Assembly: GCF_009192775.1 (NCBI RefSeq)
Contig: NZ_VTFX01000004.1
Location: 372,001 to 436,000, forward strand
Reading direction: 5' to 3'
DNA from: Arthrobacter yangruifuii
GTDB taxonomy: Bacteria > Actinomycetota > Actinomycetes > Actinomycetales > Micrococcaceae
Length of the DNA: 64,000 nucleotides
The notes below the pieces were generated by a model that saw nothing but the letters and a program-made list of their open reading frames with translations, did not search any database and was not told the DNA's origin. Positions within the stretch are counted from its first letter, which is position 1, and each line of letters begins with the position of its first letter. Below, in pieces: positions 45,310 to 54,983 of this stretch. A program made the translations under genes and the position numbers.

Positions 45310-46638
45310 ATGCGCGGCATGAAAAAGACGTTGATGGCATTTACGGTCGTGGGCCTGGCGCTCACCGGCTGCTCCGGCGATTCCGGCGGGGATGACTCCC
45401 AGACGCTGAAGATCGCCTACAAGAAAACCGATCCGGTGCTCGAATCCCTGATGGAAAACACCAAGGAGCAGTTCGAGGCGGCCAATGAAGGCGTCACGGT
45501 GGAGCTGAGCCCGATCGAGGGCAACGACGAGGACTATGCAACCAAGCTCGCGCTGTCGCAGCGTTCCCCGGACACCGCGCCGGATGTCTTCGTGGAGGAT
45601 TCGTTCAAACTGCGGGCCGACGTCGACGCCGGCTACGTCCTGGCGCTGGACGAGTACCTCGCCGACTGGGAGGACTGGGACACCTTCAACGAGACCGCCA
45701 AGCAGGCCGGCGTAGGCGACGACGAAGGCGGCACGTACGCGGTTCCGCTGGAAACAGACACCCGCGTCATCTGGTACAACCAGAACGTCCTGGGCGCCGC
45801 CGGCATCGAATCGCCGTGGCAGCCCGAAACCTGGGACGACCTCCTGGAGATGGCACGCACGGTCAAGGACTCCAATCCTGACGTAGTGCCCTTCAGCATG
45901 TACGCCGGCACCATGCAGAGCTTCTATGAACTGCTGTACGGCACCGAAGACGGCGCGCTGTATGACGAGGACGAACAGAAGTGGGTCACGGGCTCCCAGG
46001 GCTTCGTCGATTCCCTGGAATTCCTCAAGACCATCTACGACGAGGGGCTGGCTGTCACCCCGGCGCAGGCGCTGGACCCGAACATCTGGCAGGAGATCGT
46101 GGGCGAGATGCTGCCCCAGGACAAGATGGGCGCCACGGTCGAGGGCTCCTATGCGCCGCAGTTCTGGCAGGAAGGGGCGGACTATGAGTGGCCGGAATAC
46201 AGCGAAGTCATGGCCACCGCGCCGTTCCCCACCCAGGACGGGCAGGACCCCGGGGCCGTGAGCATGTCCGGCGGCTGGACCCTCGCCGTCGGAGCCGGAA
46301 GCGCGAACCCCGATCTGGCTGTGGAGTTCCTGAAAACGGCCATGAACAAGGACAACTCACTGGCCTACACGGTGGAGGCCTCCAAGATTGCCGTCCGCAC
46401 GGATGTGGCTGAAACCAGCGAATACCAGGAGATGAATCCCTTCGCCGGCGAGGTCACCGAGGTCCTGGACGTAAGCAACTACCGCCCGGCAACAGCCGAC
46501 TTCGCAGAGATCGATACGGCCGTGCTCACCGCCACCCAGGAAGTGGTGGCCGGCGGCAAAAGCCCTGAAGAGGCAGCAGCCACCTATGACGAGACACTGA
46601 AGCGGATCGTCGGCGAAGACAACGTCGTTGAAAAGTAG
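45310..46638 (+). CDS. sugar ABC transporter solute-binding lipoprotein
   Basis: 442 residues with a lipoprotein signal: MRGMKKTLMAFTVVGLALTGC, cysteine 21 of the lipobox, then Ser/Gly-rich linker. The body is a type-1 bacterial sugar-binding protein (cluster B) with WYNQNVLGAAGIESPWQPET and AVSMSGGWTLAVGAGS. AGGAGAACC lies just before the ATG. It supplies substrate to the two permeases that follow; its gene is the first of the operon. Confidence 0.92.
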   Translation: MRGMKKTLMAFTVVGLALTGCSGDSGGDDSQTLKIAYKKTDPVLESLMENTKEQFEAANEGVTVELSPIEGNDEDYATKLALSQRSPDTAPDVFVEDSFKLRADVDAGYVLALDEYLADWEDWDTFNETAKQAGVGDDEGGTYAVPLETDTRVIWYNQNVLGAAGIESPWQPETWDDLLEMARTVKDSNPDVVPFSMYAGTMQSFYELLYGTEDGALYDEDEQKWVTGSQGFVDSLEFLKTIYDEGLAVTPAQALDPNIWQEIVGEMLPQDKMGATVEGSYAPQFWQEGADYEWPEYSEVMATAPFPTQDGQDPGAVSMSGGWTLAVGAGSANPDLAVEFLKTAMNKDNSLAYTVEASKIAVRTDVAETSEYQEMNPFAGEVTEVLDVSNYRPATADFAEIDTAVLTATQEVVAGGKSPEEAAATYDETLKRIVGEDNVVEK

Positions 46639-47611
46639 CCCCGCATTGTCCGGCGCCTCCGTTGCCGGAACCGCCGGCGCTGCGGGGGCCCGCGGCCCGC
46701 GGAAGCAGGACAGCCAGACACCGGGAAGGCCCGCACCGCGGGTCCGGCTGCGGCGCGCCGCCCGCCTCCTGCCGCTGCTGCCGGCAGTCCTGCTTCTGCT
46801 GCTGTTCCTCGGCGGTCCCATCCTGTGGGCCTTCTACGGGTCCTTCACCGACGCCGGCCTGACCGGGGCCAGTGCCCGGAACCCGGATTGGATCGGGCTG
46901 GACAACTACCGCACGCTGTTCACCGATCCGCAGTTTCCCCGCTCCCTGTGGCTGACGTTCGTGTTTGTCCTGGGTTCGGCCGTCGTCGGGCAGAACTGCC
47001 TGGGGCTGGCGCTGGCCCTGGTCATGCAGCGGGCCAGCCGCGTGGTGGCTGCGATCGTGGGCACCTGTGTCGTGGCCGCGTGGGTACTGCCGGAAATCGT
47101 TGCCGCGTTCATCGCCTACGCGTTCTTCTTCCGGGACGGGATGCTGAACCAGCTCACTGCGCTTGCCGGGCTGCCCGGGGTGGACTGGCTCTACGAGTAC
47201 CCCATGCTGGCCCTGGTCCTGGCCAATATCTGGCGCGGCACGGCGTTCTCCATGATGAATTACCAGGCTGCACTGAACGACGTCCCGCCGGAGATCACCG
47301 AATCCGCAACCATTGACGGAGCCGGCGGACTGCAGCGCCTGCGGTTCATCACCCTGCCCATGATCAAGCGCAGCATCGCTACCAACCTCATGCTCATCAC
47401 GCTTCTGACCCTGGGCACCTTCACGCTGATCTACGTGGTCACCGGCGGCGGGCCGCTCAATGCGAGCACCACGCTGCCGATTATGGCGTACGAGCAGGCC
47501 TTCCAGTACGGAGATATTGGCTACGGCACCGCCATTGCCGTGGTGATGCTGTTTATCGGAGCGGTGTTCTCCATCGCCTATATCCGCATGCTGCGGGAAC
47601 GGAAGGACTAA
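46628..47611 (+). CDS. sugar ABC transporter permease 1
   Basis: 327 residues, MalF-like, with about six helices after a basic ~45-residue cytosolic start. The EAA-like cytosolic loop is present: ESATIDGAGGLQRLRFITLP. Start is TTG at 46628, overlapping the binding-protein stop by 11 bp. Partner of the next gene. Confidence 0.9.
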   Translation: MKSSPALSGASVAGTAGAAGARGPRKQDSQTPGRPAPRVRLRRAARLLPLLPAVLLLLLFLGGPILWAFYGSFTDAGLTGASARNPDWIGLDNYRTLFTDPQFPRSLWLTFVFVLGSAVVGQNCLGLALALVMQRASRVVAAIVGTCVVAAWVLPEIVAAFIAYAFFFRDGMLNQLTALAGLPGVDWLYEYPMLALVLANIWRGTAFSMMNYQAALNDVPPEITESATIDGAGGLQRLRFITLPMIKRSIATNLMLITLLTLGTFTLIYVVTGGGPLNASTTLPIMAYEQAFQYGDIGYGTAIAVVMLFIGAVFSIAYIRMLRERKD

Positions 47612-47614
47612 CCC

Positions 47615-48493
47615 ATGGCCGCCGTCGTCACCGCAGCCTCTGCCCAAGCCACCGCCAAAGGAGCCGGCAGGGGGGCCGGAAGAACCCGCAGCGCCCGCGC
47701 AGCCAATATCGTGCTGGTGCTCCTGGCAGCCTGTTTCCTGCTGCCGCTCAGCTGGCTGCTGGCCGCCTCCGTCAACGCCGATGCCACCTATGAGCTGGCC
47801 GTGCCGGCCACGCTGACCCTGGAGAACTTCCGCGCCATCATGACCGCGGAACAGACCTTCATCCCCCTGCTGAACAGCTTCATCCTCGCCGTCGGTTCCG
47901 CGCTGGTCACCGTCATAGCCGCAGTGCTCGCCGCCTATCCGCTGTCGCGTTACCAGATGCGGTTCAAACGTCCGTTCATGTACACCGTCCTGTTCGGTAC
48001 CTGCCTGCCGATCACCGCGATCATGGTGCCGGTCTACAGCCTCTTTGTGCAGCTGAACCTGCTGGATTCCCTGGCCGGCACCATCTTCTTCATGGGCGCC
48101 ACCTTCCTGCCCATCGCGATCTGGATGACCAAGAACTTCATGGATTCCGTACCGGTGTCCCTGGAGGAAGCCGCCTGGATTGACGGGGCCTCCTCCATGA
48201 AGGCGCTGCTGTACGTGGTACTGCCCCTGATGCGGCCGGGCCTGGCCGTGGTGTTCATCTTCGTGTTCCTGGAGGCCTGGGGAAACTTCTTTGTTCCCTT
48301 CATCCTTCTGTTCTCACCCGACAACCAGCCGGCTGCGGTGAGCATTTTCCGTTTCTTTGACGAGTACGGCGGCGTGGCCTACGGCGAGCTGGCTGCGTTC
48401 TCCGTCCTCTATTCACTGCCCGTGATTGTCCTCTACATCGTTTCCCGCGCGCTGGGCGGTTCCTTTGCCCTCAGCGGCGCGATGAAAGGCTAG
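47615..48493 (+). CDS. sugar ABC transporter permease 2
   Basis: 292 residues, MalG-like, about six helices. The EAA loop is LEEAAWIDGASSMKALLYVVLP. It begins 3 bp after permease 1. No ATP-binding gene is in this operon, which is usual in actinobacteria, where one MsiK-type ATPase serves many sugar importers. Confidence 0.92.
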   Translation: MAAVVTAASAQATAKGAGRGAGRTRSARAANIVLVLLAACFLLPLSWLLAASVNADATYELAVPATLTLENFRAIMTAEQTFIPLLNSFILAVGSALVTVIAAVLAAYPLSRYQMRFKRPFMYTVLFGTCLPITAIMVPVYSLFVQLNLLDSLAGTIFFMGATFLPIAIWMTKNFMDSVPVSLEEAAWIDGASSMKALLYVVLPLMRPGLAVVFIFVFLEAWGNFFVPFILLFSPDNQPAAVSIFRFFDEYGGVAYGELAAFSVLYSLPVIVLYIVSRALGGSFALSGAMKG

Positions 48494-48500
48494 GTGCCCG

Positions 48501-51500
48501 GTGCATGAGAACCGCGAACTAGTTGAAGCCCGCATCAGCCGGTTCCTCCGGGAACGGCTCGAACCGGCGAGGTGGCGGGACAGGCGCCCGCTGGACCTAG
48601 CCGCCTGGTCCGAACCGGGTGAACCTGTGCCCTTCGAGGAGGCAGTACGCCGGGAATTCCTCCCCTTCGAAGCCGGCCGGTCCTGGGGTGCTCCGTGGGA
48701 CACCACGTGGTTCCGGGTCGCCGGCACCGTACCCACGGACTGGACCGGGAACGACGGCGCCCGGCCCGAACTGGTTATCGATCTGGGCTTCAGCGGCGCA
48801 GGGCCGGGATTCCAGGCCGAGGCGCTGGTCTACACGGAGCACGGCTCCATCGTGAAGGCCGTGGAGCCGCGGAACCAACACGTCCCGCTCCCCCACCGGC
48901 CCGGGGAAACGTTCAGCTACTACATCGAGGCCGCCTCCAATCCGGACGTGATCGAGGGCTTCACCTACGCACCCACCCCGATGGGCGACCGGGCGACGGC
49001 GGGGCAGGCCCCGCTGTACGTCTTCCGTGCCGCGGACCTTGCCCTGCTGGATGTGCCGGCGTGGAACCTGGCGAGGGATTTCTGGACCCTGAACGGGCTC
49101 ATGCACGAGCTGCCCACGGACCTGCCCCGCCGGCACGAGATCCTTCGGGCCATGGAACGGGCCGTCGACGCCGTTGACCCCGCGGATATCACCGGGACCG
49201 CCGGCGCCGGCCGCGCCGCACTGGCTGCCGTACTCGCCAGTCCGGCGTACGCGAGCACACACCGGATCTCCGCCGTCGGGCACGCCCACATTGACAGCGC
49301 CTGGCTGTGGCCGGTGCGCGAAACCGTACGCAAGGTTGCCCGGACCTTCTCGAACGTGCTGGAGCTGATGGACTCCGACCCCGGCCTGATTTTCACCGCG
49401 TCGTCAGCCCAGCAGTACGCCTGGCTGAAGGAGTACTACCCGGAGCTTTTCGCGCGGGTGGCCGAGCGGGTGCGCGAAGGGCGGTTTGTCCCGACCGGCG
49501 GAATGTGGGTGGAGTCGGACACGAATATGCCCGGCGGTGAAGCGCTGGCCCGCCAGTTCCTCGCCGGGAAGCGCTTCTTCCAGGAGGAGTTCGGTGTGGA
49601 CCCCGCGGTGGTCTGGCTGCCCGATTCCTTCGGCTATTCCGCTGCACTGCCGCAGATTGCCCGGGCGGCCGGCGCCCGCTGGTTCCTCACGCAGAAGATC
49701 TCGTGGAACGAAACCAATACCATGCCGCATTCCACGTTCTTCTGGGAGGGCATCGACGGTACCCGCCTGTTTACCCACTTCCCTCCCGTGGACACGTACA
49801 ACTCGGAGCTTTCCGGCCAGGAACTGGCCCGTGCACAGCGCCAGTACGCCGAGAAAGGCTTCGCCAACAGTTCGCTGGTGCCGTTCGGATGGGGCGACGG
49901 CGGCGGCGGACCCACCCGGGAGATGCTCGCCGCGGCTGCCCGGACTGCGGATCTGGAAGGCTCACCGAAGGTGCAGCTGGCCGGCCCCGAGCAGTTCTTC
50001 ACCACGGCGGAGCAGGAGCTCGCGGAGCCGCCGGTATGGTCCGGGGAGCTCTACCTGGAGTTCCACCGCGGCACCTACACCAGCCAGGCCAACACCAAAA
50101 AGGGCAACCGGCGCAGCGAGCACCTGCTGCGGGAAGCAGAGTTGTGGGCCACCACTGCCACCATCCGCACGGGCGCCCCCTATCCTTACGACGCACTGGA
50201 CCGGGCCTGGCATACCGTCCTGCTCCAGCAGTTCCACGACATCCTTCCCGGCACCTCCATCGCGTGGGTGCACCAGGAAGCCGAGCGCAACTACGCCAGG
50301 GTGGCCGCGGACCTCGAGGCCCTGATTAACGGTGCCGCCCGGACCCTCCTGGGCGACGGCGGAACCTCCGCAGTACTCAACGCGGGACCCTATTCCCAGC
50401 AGGACGTGCCCGCGGGCGGTTCCGCCCCGGCGCCGGACCCCCGGGGCACCGAAGACGAAGTCCTCTGGGAACACACCGGCTCCGGCTGGCAGCTGTCCGG
50501 TCCGCACCTGCGGCTCACGGTCGACGACGCCGGTCTGTTCACCTCCCTGGTCGCCGGGGGACGGGAAATCTTCCTGCCGGGACGTCCGGGGAACTCGTTC
50601 CAGCTCTTCCGCGACACCCCCAACCAGTGGGACGCCTGGGACCTGGACGCGCACTACCGGTTCAGCAGCACGAACCTGATGGAACCGGACGCCATGGTGC
50701 TGGAGGAGGACGGACGGATCCTGCGCATCGAGCGGTCCTTCAGCGCGTCCACCCTGGTCCAGCGGATCGGATTCAGCCCGGACGGCAGGGCAGTGGACCT
50801 CACCGTTGATGTGGACTGGCACGAGCGGCAGAAGCTGCTCAAGCTGGCCTTTCCACTGGATGTGCATGCCGACCGTGCGGCGTCGGAAATCCAGTTCGGG
50901 CATCTTTACCGCCCCACCCATGCCAACACCTCGTGGGACGCTGCCCGCTTTGAAACGGTGGCGCACCGCTGGATCCATGTCGCGGAGCCGGGCTTCGGCG
51001 TCGCCGTGGCCAACGACAGGACCTACGGGCACGATACTGTCCGGGACGAAGTGGACGGACGGCCCTGCACCACGGTCCGGTTGTCCCTGCTGCGCTCTCC
51101 CGTGTTTCCGGATCCGCACACTGACCAGGGGCCCCACCGGTTCCGGTTTTCGCTGCGCCCTGGCGCGGGAATCCCGGAGGCGGTGGCGGAGGGATACCGG
51201 CTCAACCTGCCGTTGCGGGAGGTGGCCCAAGTTGGCGGAGGCGAGCTGGTTCCGCTGCTCGAGGTGGATTCCCCCGCGGTGGTGGTCGAGGCGGTCAAGC
51301 TGGCCCAGGACCGCAGCGGCGACGTCGTCGTGCGGCTGTATGAAGCGTTCGGCGGGCGGGCGGCGGCGCGGATCAGCACCGGATTCGGCTACTCGTCGGT
51401 AGTGGTGACGGACCTGCTGGAACGCCCGGTGGAGTCCGGGACCGTGGAGAAAACCGACGGCGGCGTTCAGGTGTCGCTGCGGCCCTTTGAGCTGATGACG

Positions 51501-51521
51501 CTGCGCTTCCGCGTCCAATGA
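48501..51521 (+). CDS. alpha-mannosidase, glycoside hydrolase family 38
   Basis: 1006 residues. The GH38 catalytic domain begins with VGHAHIDSAWLWPVRETVRK (metal-binding His-x-Asp, ~255-275); the nucleophile Asp is near residue 375 in WLPDSFGYS. The beta-rich domains typical of family 38 follow. No signal peptide is seen, so mannosides are probably imported by the ABC transporter and cleaved inside the cell. The GTG start follows the permease by 7 bp. The operon is probably controlled by the ROK protein. Confidence 0.93.
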   Translation: MHENRELVEARISRFLRERLEPARWRDRRPLDLAAWSEPGEPVPFEEAVRREFLPFEAGRSWGAPWDTTWFRVAGTVPTDWTGNDGARPELVIDLGFSGAGPGFQAEALVYTEHGSIVKAVEPRNQHVPLPHRPGETFSYYIEAASNPDVIEGFTYAPTPMGDRATAGQAPLYVFRAADLALLDVPAWNLARDFWTLNGLMHELPTDLPRRHEILRAMERAVDAVDPADITGTAGAGRAALAAVLASPAYASTHRISAVGHAHIDSAWLWPVRETVRKVARTFSNVLELMDSDPGLIFTASSAQQYAWLKEYYPELFARVAERVREGRFVPTGGMWVESDTNMPGGEALARQFLAGKRFFQEEFGVDPAVVWLPDSFGYSAALPQIARAAGARWFLTQKISWNETNTMPHSTFFWEGIDGTRLFTHFPPVDTYNSELSGQELARAQRQYAEKGFANSSLVPFGWGDGGGGPTREMLAAAARTADLEGSPKVQLAGPEQFFTTAEQELAEPPVWSGELYLEFHRGTYTSQANTKKGNRRSEHLLREAELWATTATIRTGAPYPYDALDRAWHTVLLQQFHDILPGTSIAWVHQEAERNYARVAADLEALINGAARTLLGDGGTSAVLNAGPYSQQDVPAGGSAPAPDPRGTEDEVLWEHTGSGWQLSGPHLRLTVDDAGLFTSLVAGGREIFLPGRPGNSFQLFRDTPNQWDAWDLDAHYRFSSTNLMEPDAMVLEEDGRILRIERSFSASTLVQRIGFSPDGRAVDLTVDVDWHERQKLLKLAFPLDVHADRAASEIQFGHLYRPTHANTSWDAARFETVAHRWIHVAEPGFGVAVANDRTYGHDTVRDEVDGRPCTTVRLSLLRSPVFPDPHTDQGPHRFRFSLRPGAGIPEAVAEGYRLNLPLREVAQVGGGELVPLLEVDSPAVVVEAVKLAQDRSGDVVVRLYEAFGGRAAARISTGFGYSSVVVTDLLERPVESGTVEKTDGGVQVSLRPFELMTLRFRVQ

Positions 51522-51562
51522 CGCTTACCGGTCCCCGGCACGTGCCGGGGACCGGTAAGCGT
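51521..51562. terminator. perfect 42-bp palindrome, terminator candidate
   Basis: ACGCTTACCGGTCCCCGGCA C, then its exact reverse complement, beginning in the mannosidase stop codon. It can form a 20-bp hairpin usable in both directions, between the convergent mannosidase and thiolase genes. There is no T tract. Confidence 0.75.
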
Positions 51563-51598
51563 GAAGCTCTGCGGGCGTGCGCCCCGGCCTCACGGCCC

Positions 51599-52765
51599 CT
51601 AGAGCCGGAAGCCCTCGTCCAGCCGCTCGATAATGGTGACGTTGGCCTGCCCGCCGCCCTCACACATGGTCTGCAGCCCGTAGCGGCCGCCCGTGCGCTC
51701 GAGTTCGTGCAGCAGCGTGGTCATGATCCGGGCACCGGTGGCCCCGATCGGGTGGCCCAGGGCAATGCCGCCGCCGTTGACGTTGACCTTGGCCATGTCC
51801 ACGCCGAGCTCACGCTGCCAGGCCAGCACCACCGAGGCGAAGGCCTCGTTGATTTCCAGCAGGTCCATGTCCTCGATGCTCATGCCGGTGCGCTTCAGCG
51901 CATGCCGGGTGGCTTCAATGGGTGCGCTGAGCATCATGACCGGATCATCCCCGCGGGCGGAGATGGAGTGGATCCGGGCACGCGGCTTCAGGCCGTACCG
52001 GCGCACGGCGTCCTCGGAGGCGATCAGCAGGACCGCAGCGGCGTCGGAAATCTGCGAGGACGTGGCTGCGGTGAGGGACCCGCCTTCGGCCAGCGGTGCG
52101 AGGGTGGCGATCTTTGCCCGGTTGGGGTCCCGCGGTCCCTCGTCCGCGGTGACGCCGTTCATCGGCAGGATCTCCCGGTCAAAGCGGCCTTCGGCCTGTG
52201 CGGCAATGGCACGGACATGGGATTCGACCGCGAAGTCCTCCATCTCCTCCCGGCTCAGCCCCCACTGCTTCACCATCATCTCGGCCCCGATGAACTGGGA
52301 AATCTGCTGGTCGCCGTAGCGCTTCTCCCAGCCGACGGACCCGGAGAACGGGTTCGGGAAGCCCAGGTCCCTGGCCGCGGTGTTGGCGAAGGACAACGGA
52401 ACGGAGGACATGCTCTGCACGCCGCCGGCAACCACCAGATCGCTGGTGCCGCTCATCACGGCCTGCGCTGCGTAGGAGATTGCCTGCTGGCCGGAGCCGC
52501 ACTGGCGCTCCACCGTGGTGCCGGGAACACGCTCCGACAGACCCGCAGCCAGCCAGGACGTGCGGGCAATGTCCATGGCCTGCGGTCCCACCTGGTCGAT
52601 GGCGCCCAGGATGACCTCGTCATATTCCTCGGAATCGATCCCCGCGCGCCGCACCGTTTCGGCAATGACGTGAGCGGCGAGGTCCGCCGGGTGAATGCTG
52701 CTCAGTCCCCCGTTGCGCTTGCCGACAGGGGTGCGGACGGCGTCGATAATGAACGCTTCAGCCAT
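51599..52765 (-). CDS. acetyl-CoA C-acyltransferase (thiolase)
   Basis: 388 residues. The thiolase catalytic set is present: Cys89 in ERQCGSGQQAISYA, the NEAFASV motif, GHPIGATGAR and the second Cys in TMCEGGGQANVTIIER. It carries out the last step of beta-oxidation or the reverse condensation. ATG at 52765 was chosen with AAAGG nine bases upstream. Convergent with the mannosidase gene; no other fatty-acid gene nearby. Confidence 0.93.
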   Translation of the reverse strand: MAEAFIIDAVRTPVGKRNGGLSSIHPADLAAHVIAETVRRAGIDSEEYDEVILGAIDQVGPQAMDIARTSWLAAGLSERVPGTTVERQCGSGQQAISYAAQAVMSGTSDLVVAGGVQSMSSVPLSFANTAARDLGFPNPFSGSVGWEKRYGDQQISQFIGAEMMVKQWGLSREEMEDFAVESHVRAIAAQAEGRFDREILPMNGVTADEGPRDPNRAKIATLAPLAEGGSLTAATSSQISDAAAVLLIASEDAVRRYGLKPRARIHSISARGDDPVMMLSAPIEATRHALKRTGMSIEDMDLLEINEAFASVVLAWQRELGVDMAKVNVNGGGIALGHPIGATGARIMTTLLHELERTGGRYGLQTMCEGGGQANVTIIERLDEGFRL

Positions 52766-53103
52766 TTGGAGGGCCTTTCGTCGTTGTAAGGCGGTTGGTC
52801 GCCGAGTCTTCGGGACCCGGGGCGGCACTCGATGCGCAAGGCATGTGCCGTGCACCACAATAAGCGATTCCGACGCGCGGGTAACCAGACCGGCGGTATG
52901 TGTCCGGCCGCGCACGCCCGGCCCCAGACGCGGATGACGGCGACGACGGCGACGCCGACGCCGGCACCGGCACCGACACACCCGTCCGGGTGCCCGGCAG
53001 AGGACGGGTAGAATGAAAAAGCTGTGTTCTGAGCAGCCGACTGCCCGGCAGCAAGCAGTTCCCCCGCCGGCAGTCCCACCCACCAGAGTCTGAAAGCAGC
53101 GGA
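52766..53103. other. intergenic region with GC-rich repeats and prfC promoter candidate
   Basis: 338 bp between thiolase (minus) and prfC (plus). Around 52935-52980 a run of GAC/GCC-type triplets forms a low-complexity tract. TAGAAT at 53009-53014 is a good -10 element about 90 bp before prfC. Nothing else is recognisable. Confidence 0.5.
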
Positions 53104-54735
53104 GTGTCCCAACAGGTTTCCACCACCGTCAGCGCCACCGCCACCAAAGAGATCCTCAAGGAGTCCGCGCGACGGCGCACCTTTGCCGTGATCTCCCACC
53201 CCGACGCCGGCAAGTCCACGCTCACCGAAGCGCTGGCCCTGCACGCCCGGGTGATCGGCACCGCCGGCGCCACCAACGGCAAGGAAAACCGCCGCGAGAC
53301 GGTTTCCGACTGGATGCAGATGGAGAAGGACCGCGGCATTTCCATCAGCTCCACGGCCCTGCAGTTCGCCTACCGGGACACCGTGATCAACCTGCTGGAC
53401 ACCCCCGGCCACGCCGACTTCTCCGAGGACACCTACCGCGTCCTTGCCGCGGTGGACTGCGCCGTGATGCTCGTGGATGCCGCGAAGGGCCTGGAAACCC
53501 AGACCATGAAGCTCTTCGAGGTCTGCCGCGCCCGGAACCTGCCGATCATCACCGTGATCAACAAATGGGACCGGCCCGGCCTGGATCCGCTGGCCCTGAT
53601 GGACGAAATCACCGAACGCACCGGCCTGGAACCCATGCCGCTGACCTGGGCCGTGGGCATCGCCGGCGACTTCCGCGGCGTGTGGGATCTGCAGAAGGAC
53701 GAATACGTCCACTTCGAACGGCAGAACTCCGGCGCCTCGCTGGCCAAGGAAGACCATTTCACCCCGGAGCAGGCCCTGGAACGCGAAGGCGATGTCTGGA
53801 CCGATTCCCTGGATGAGGCCGAGCTGGTGATTGACGGCCGCGAGTTTGACCGCAACAAGTTCCTGGACGCCAAGGCCACCCCCATCCTCTTCTCCTCCGC
53901 CGCGCTGAACTTCGGCGTGAAGCAGATCCTCGACGCCCTGGTGGACCTGGCGCCGTCGGCCTCCGCCCGCGAGGACAAGGACGGCGGCCTGCGCCCGGTC
54001 GAGGCACCGTTCTCCGGCTTCGTGTTCAAGGTCCAGGCCGGCATGAACCGCGCCCACCGCGACCACGTGGCCTTCATCCGCGTCTGCTCCGGCATCTTCG
54101 AACGCGGCATGGTGGTCACCCACTCCAACACGGGCAAGACCTTCGCCACCAAGTACGCCCAGCACCTGTTCGGCCGCGAACGCGAAGTGATTGACCAGGC
54201 CTACCCGGGCGACGTCGTCGGGCTGGTGAACGCCTCCGCCCTGCGCGTGGGCGACAGCCTCTATGTGGAGGAGCCGGTGGAGTACCCGCCCATCCCGTTC
54301 TTCTCCCCCGAGCACTTCCGCGTGGCCCGCTCCCAGGACCCCAGCCGGTACAAGCAGTTCCGCCGCGGCATCGACCAGCTCGAGCACGAAGGCATCATCC
54401 AGGTGCTGCGCTCGGACCGGCGCGGTGACCAGGCTCCGGTGCTTGCCGCCGTCGGCCCCATGCAGTTCGAGGTGGTGGAGGACCGCATGACGCAGGACTT
54501 CAACGCGCCCATGCGCTACGAGCAGCTTTCCTACTCGCTGGCCCGGCTGACCACCGCCGACGCGGCGGAAATCCTGTCCAACGTCCACGGCGCCGAGGTC
54601 CTGGTGCGTACCGACGGCGCGTACGTGGCCGTCTTCAACGATGTCTGGGCGCTGCGCCGGGTGGAAAAGAACCACCCGGAGGTATCCCTGACCGTCATCG
54701 GTACCGAATCCCCGAACAGCAGCCGCGGCTACTAG
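53104..54735 (+). CDS. prfC: peptide chain release factor 3
   Basis: GTPase that recycles RF1/RF2 from the ribosome. 543 residues with all G motifs: G1 SHPDAGKSTL (~32-41), switch II DTPGHADF, G4 NKWD, and an EF-G-like C-terminal half with LVRTDGAYVAVFND near the end. The start is GTG at 53104. It stands alone between thiolase and the DUF6421 operon. The family is not universal in actinobacteria but common in Arthrobacter-type genomes. Confidence 0.95.
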   Translation: MSQQVSTTVSATATKEILKESARRRTFAVISHPDAGKSTLTEALALHARVIGTAGATNGKENRRETVSDWMQMEKDRGISISSTALQFAYRDTVINLLDTPGHADFSEDTYRVLAAVDCAVMLVDAAKGLETQTMKLFEVCRARNLPIITVINKWDRPGLDPLALMDEITERTGLEPMPLTWAVGIAGDFRGVWDLQKDEYVHFERQNSGASLAKEDHFTPEQALEREGDVWTDSLDEAELVIDGREFDRNKFLDAKATPILFSSAALNFGVKQILDALVDLAPSASAREDKDGGLRPVEAPFSGFVFKVQAGMNRAHRDHVAFIRVCSGIFERGMVVTHSNTGKTFATKYAQHLFGREREVIDQAYPGDVVGLVNASALRVGDSLYVEEPVEYPPIPFFSPEHFRVARSQDPSRYKQFRRGIDQLEHEGIIQVLRSDRRGDQAPVLAAVGPMQFEVVEDRMTQDFNAPMRYEQLSYSLARLTTADAAEILSNVHGAEVLVRTDGAYVAVFNDVWALRRVEKNHPEVSLTVIGTESPNSSRGY

Positions 54736-54983
54736 CGCGCCGCTAGTCCTCCGTGGGCATCTCGGGGACGGCGCTGTCCATGCGCTCCGGTGTCGGCGAA
54801 TAATCCTGCCGAACGGAAGCGGAACCGCAGGAGTGATCCCGGCCACAGGGGGTCGAGCATAAGCGTTGCTAATCCATGGCTGTCAAACAGGTAAGCGTTA
54901 GGAATTTGTGAGTATGCTGGCCGGAATTACTCCGCCAGCCGATCCGGTTCATCCGGAAAAGCCCGTTCCGGAAGGCAAGCACC

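Noticed and set aside
45189-48493. An ABC ATPase gene within the mannoside operon
   Set aside because: No Walker A or ABC signature occurs in any frame here; only the binding protein and permeases are present.
52935-52980. GAC/GCC-rich tract upstream of prfC as a regulatory microsatellite
   Set aside because: The units are irregular and low-complexity GC sequence is common in this genome; no clear repeat period could be defined.
52702-54846. A 714-codon minus-strand frame opposite prfC
   Set aside because: Shadow of prfC, whose GTPase motifs and normal length are convincing.
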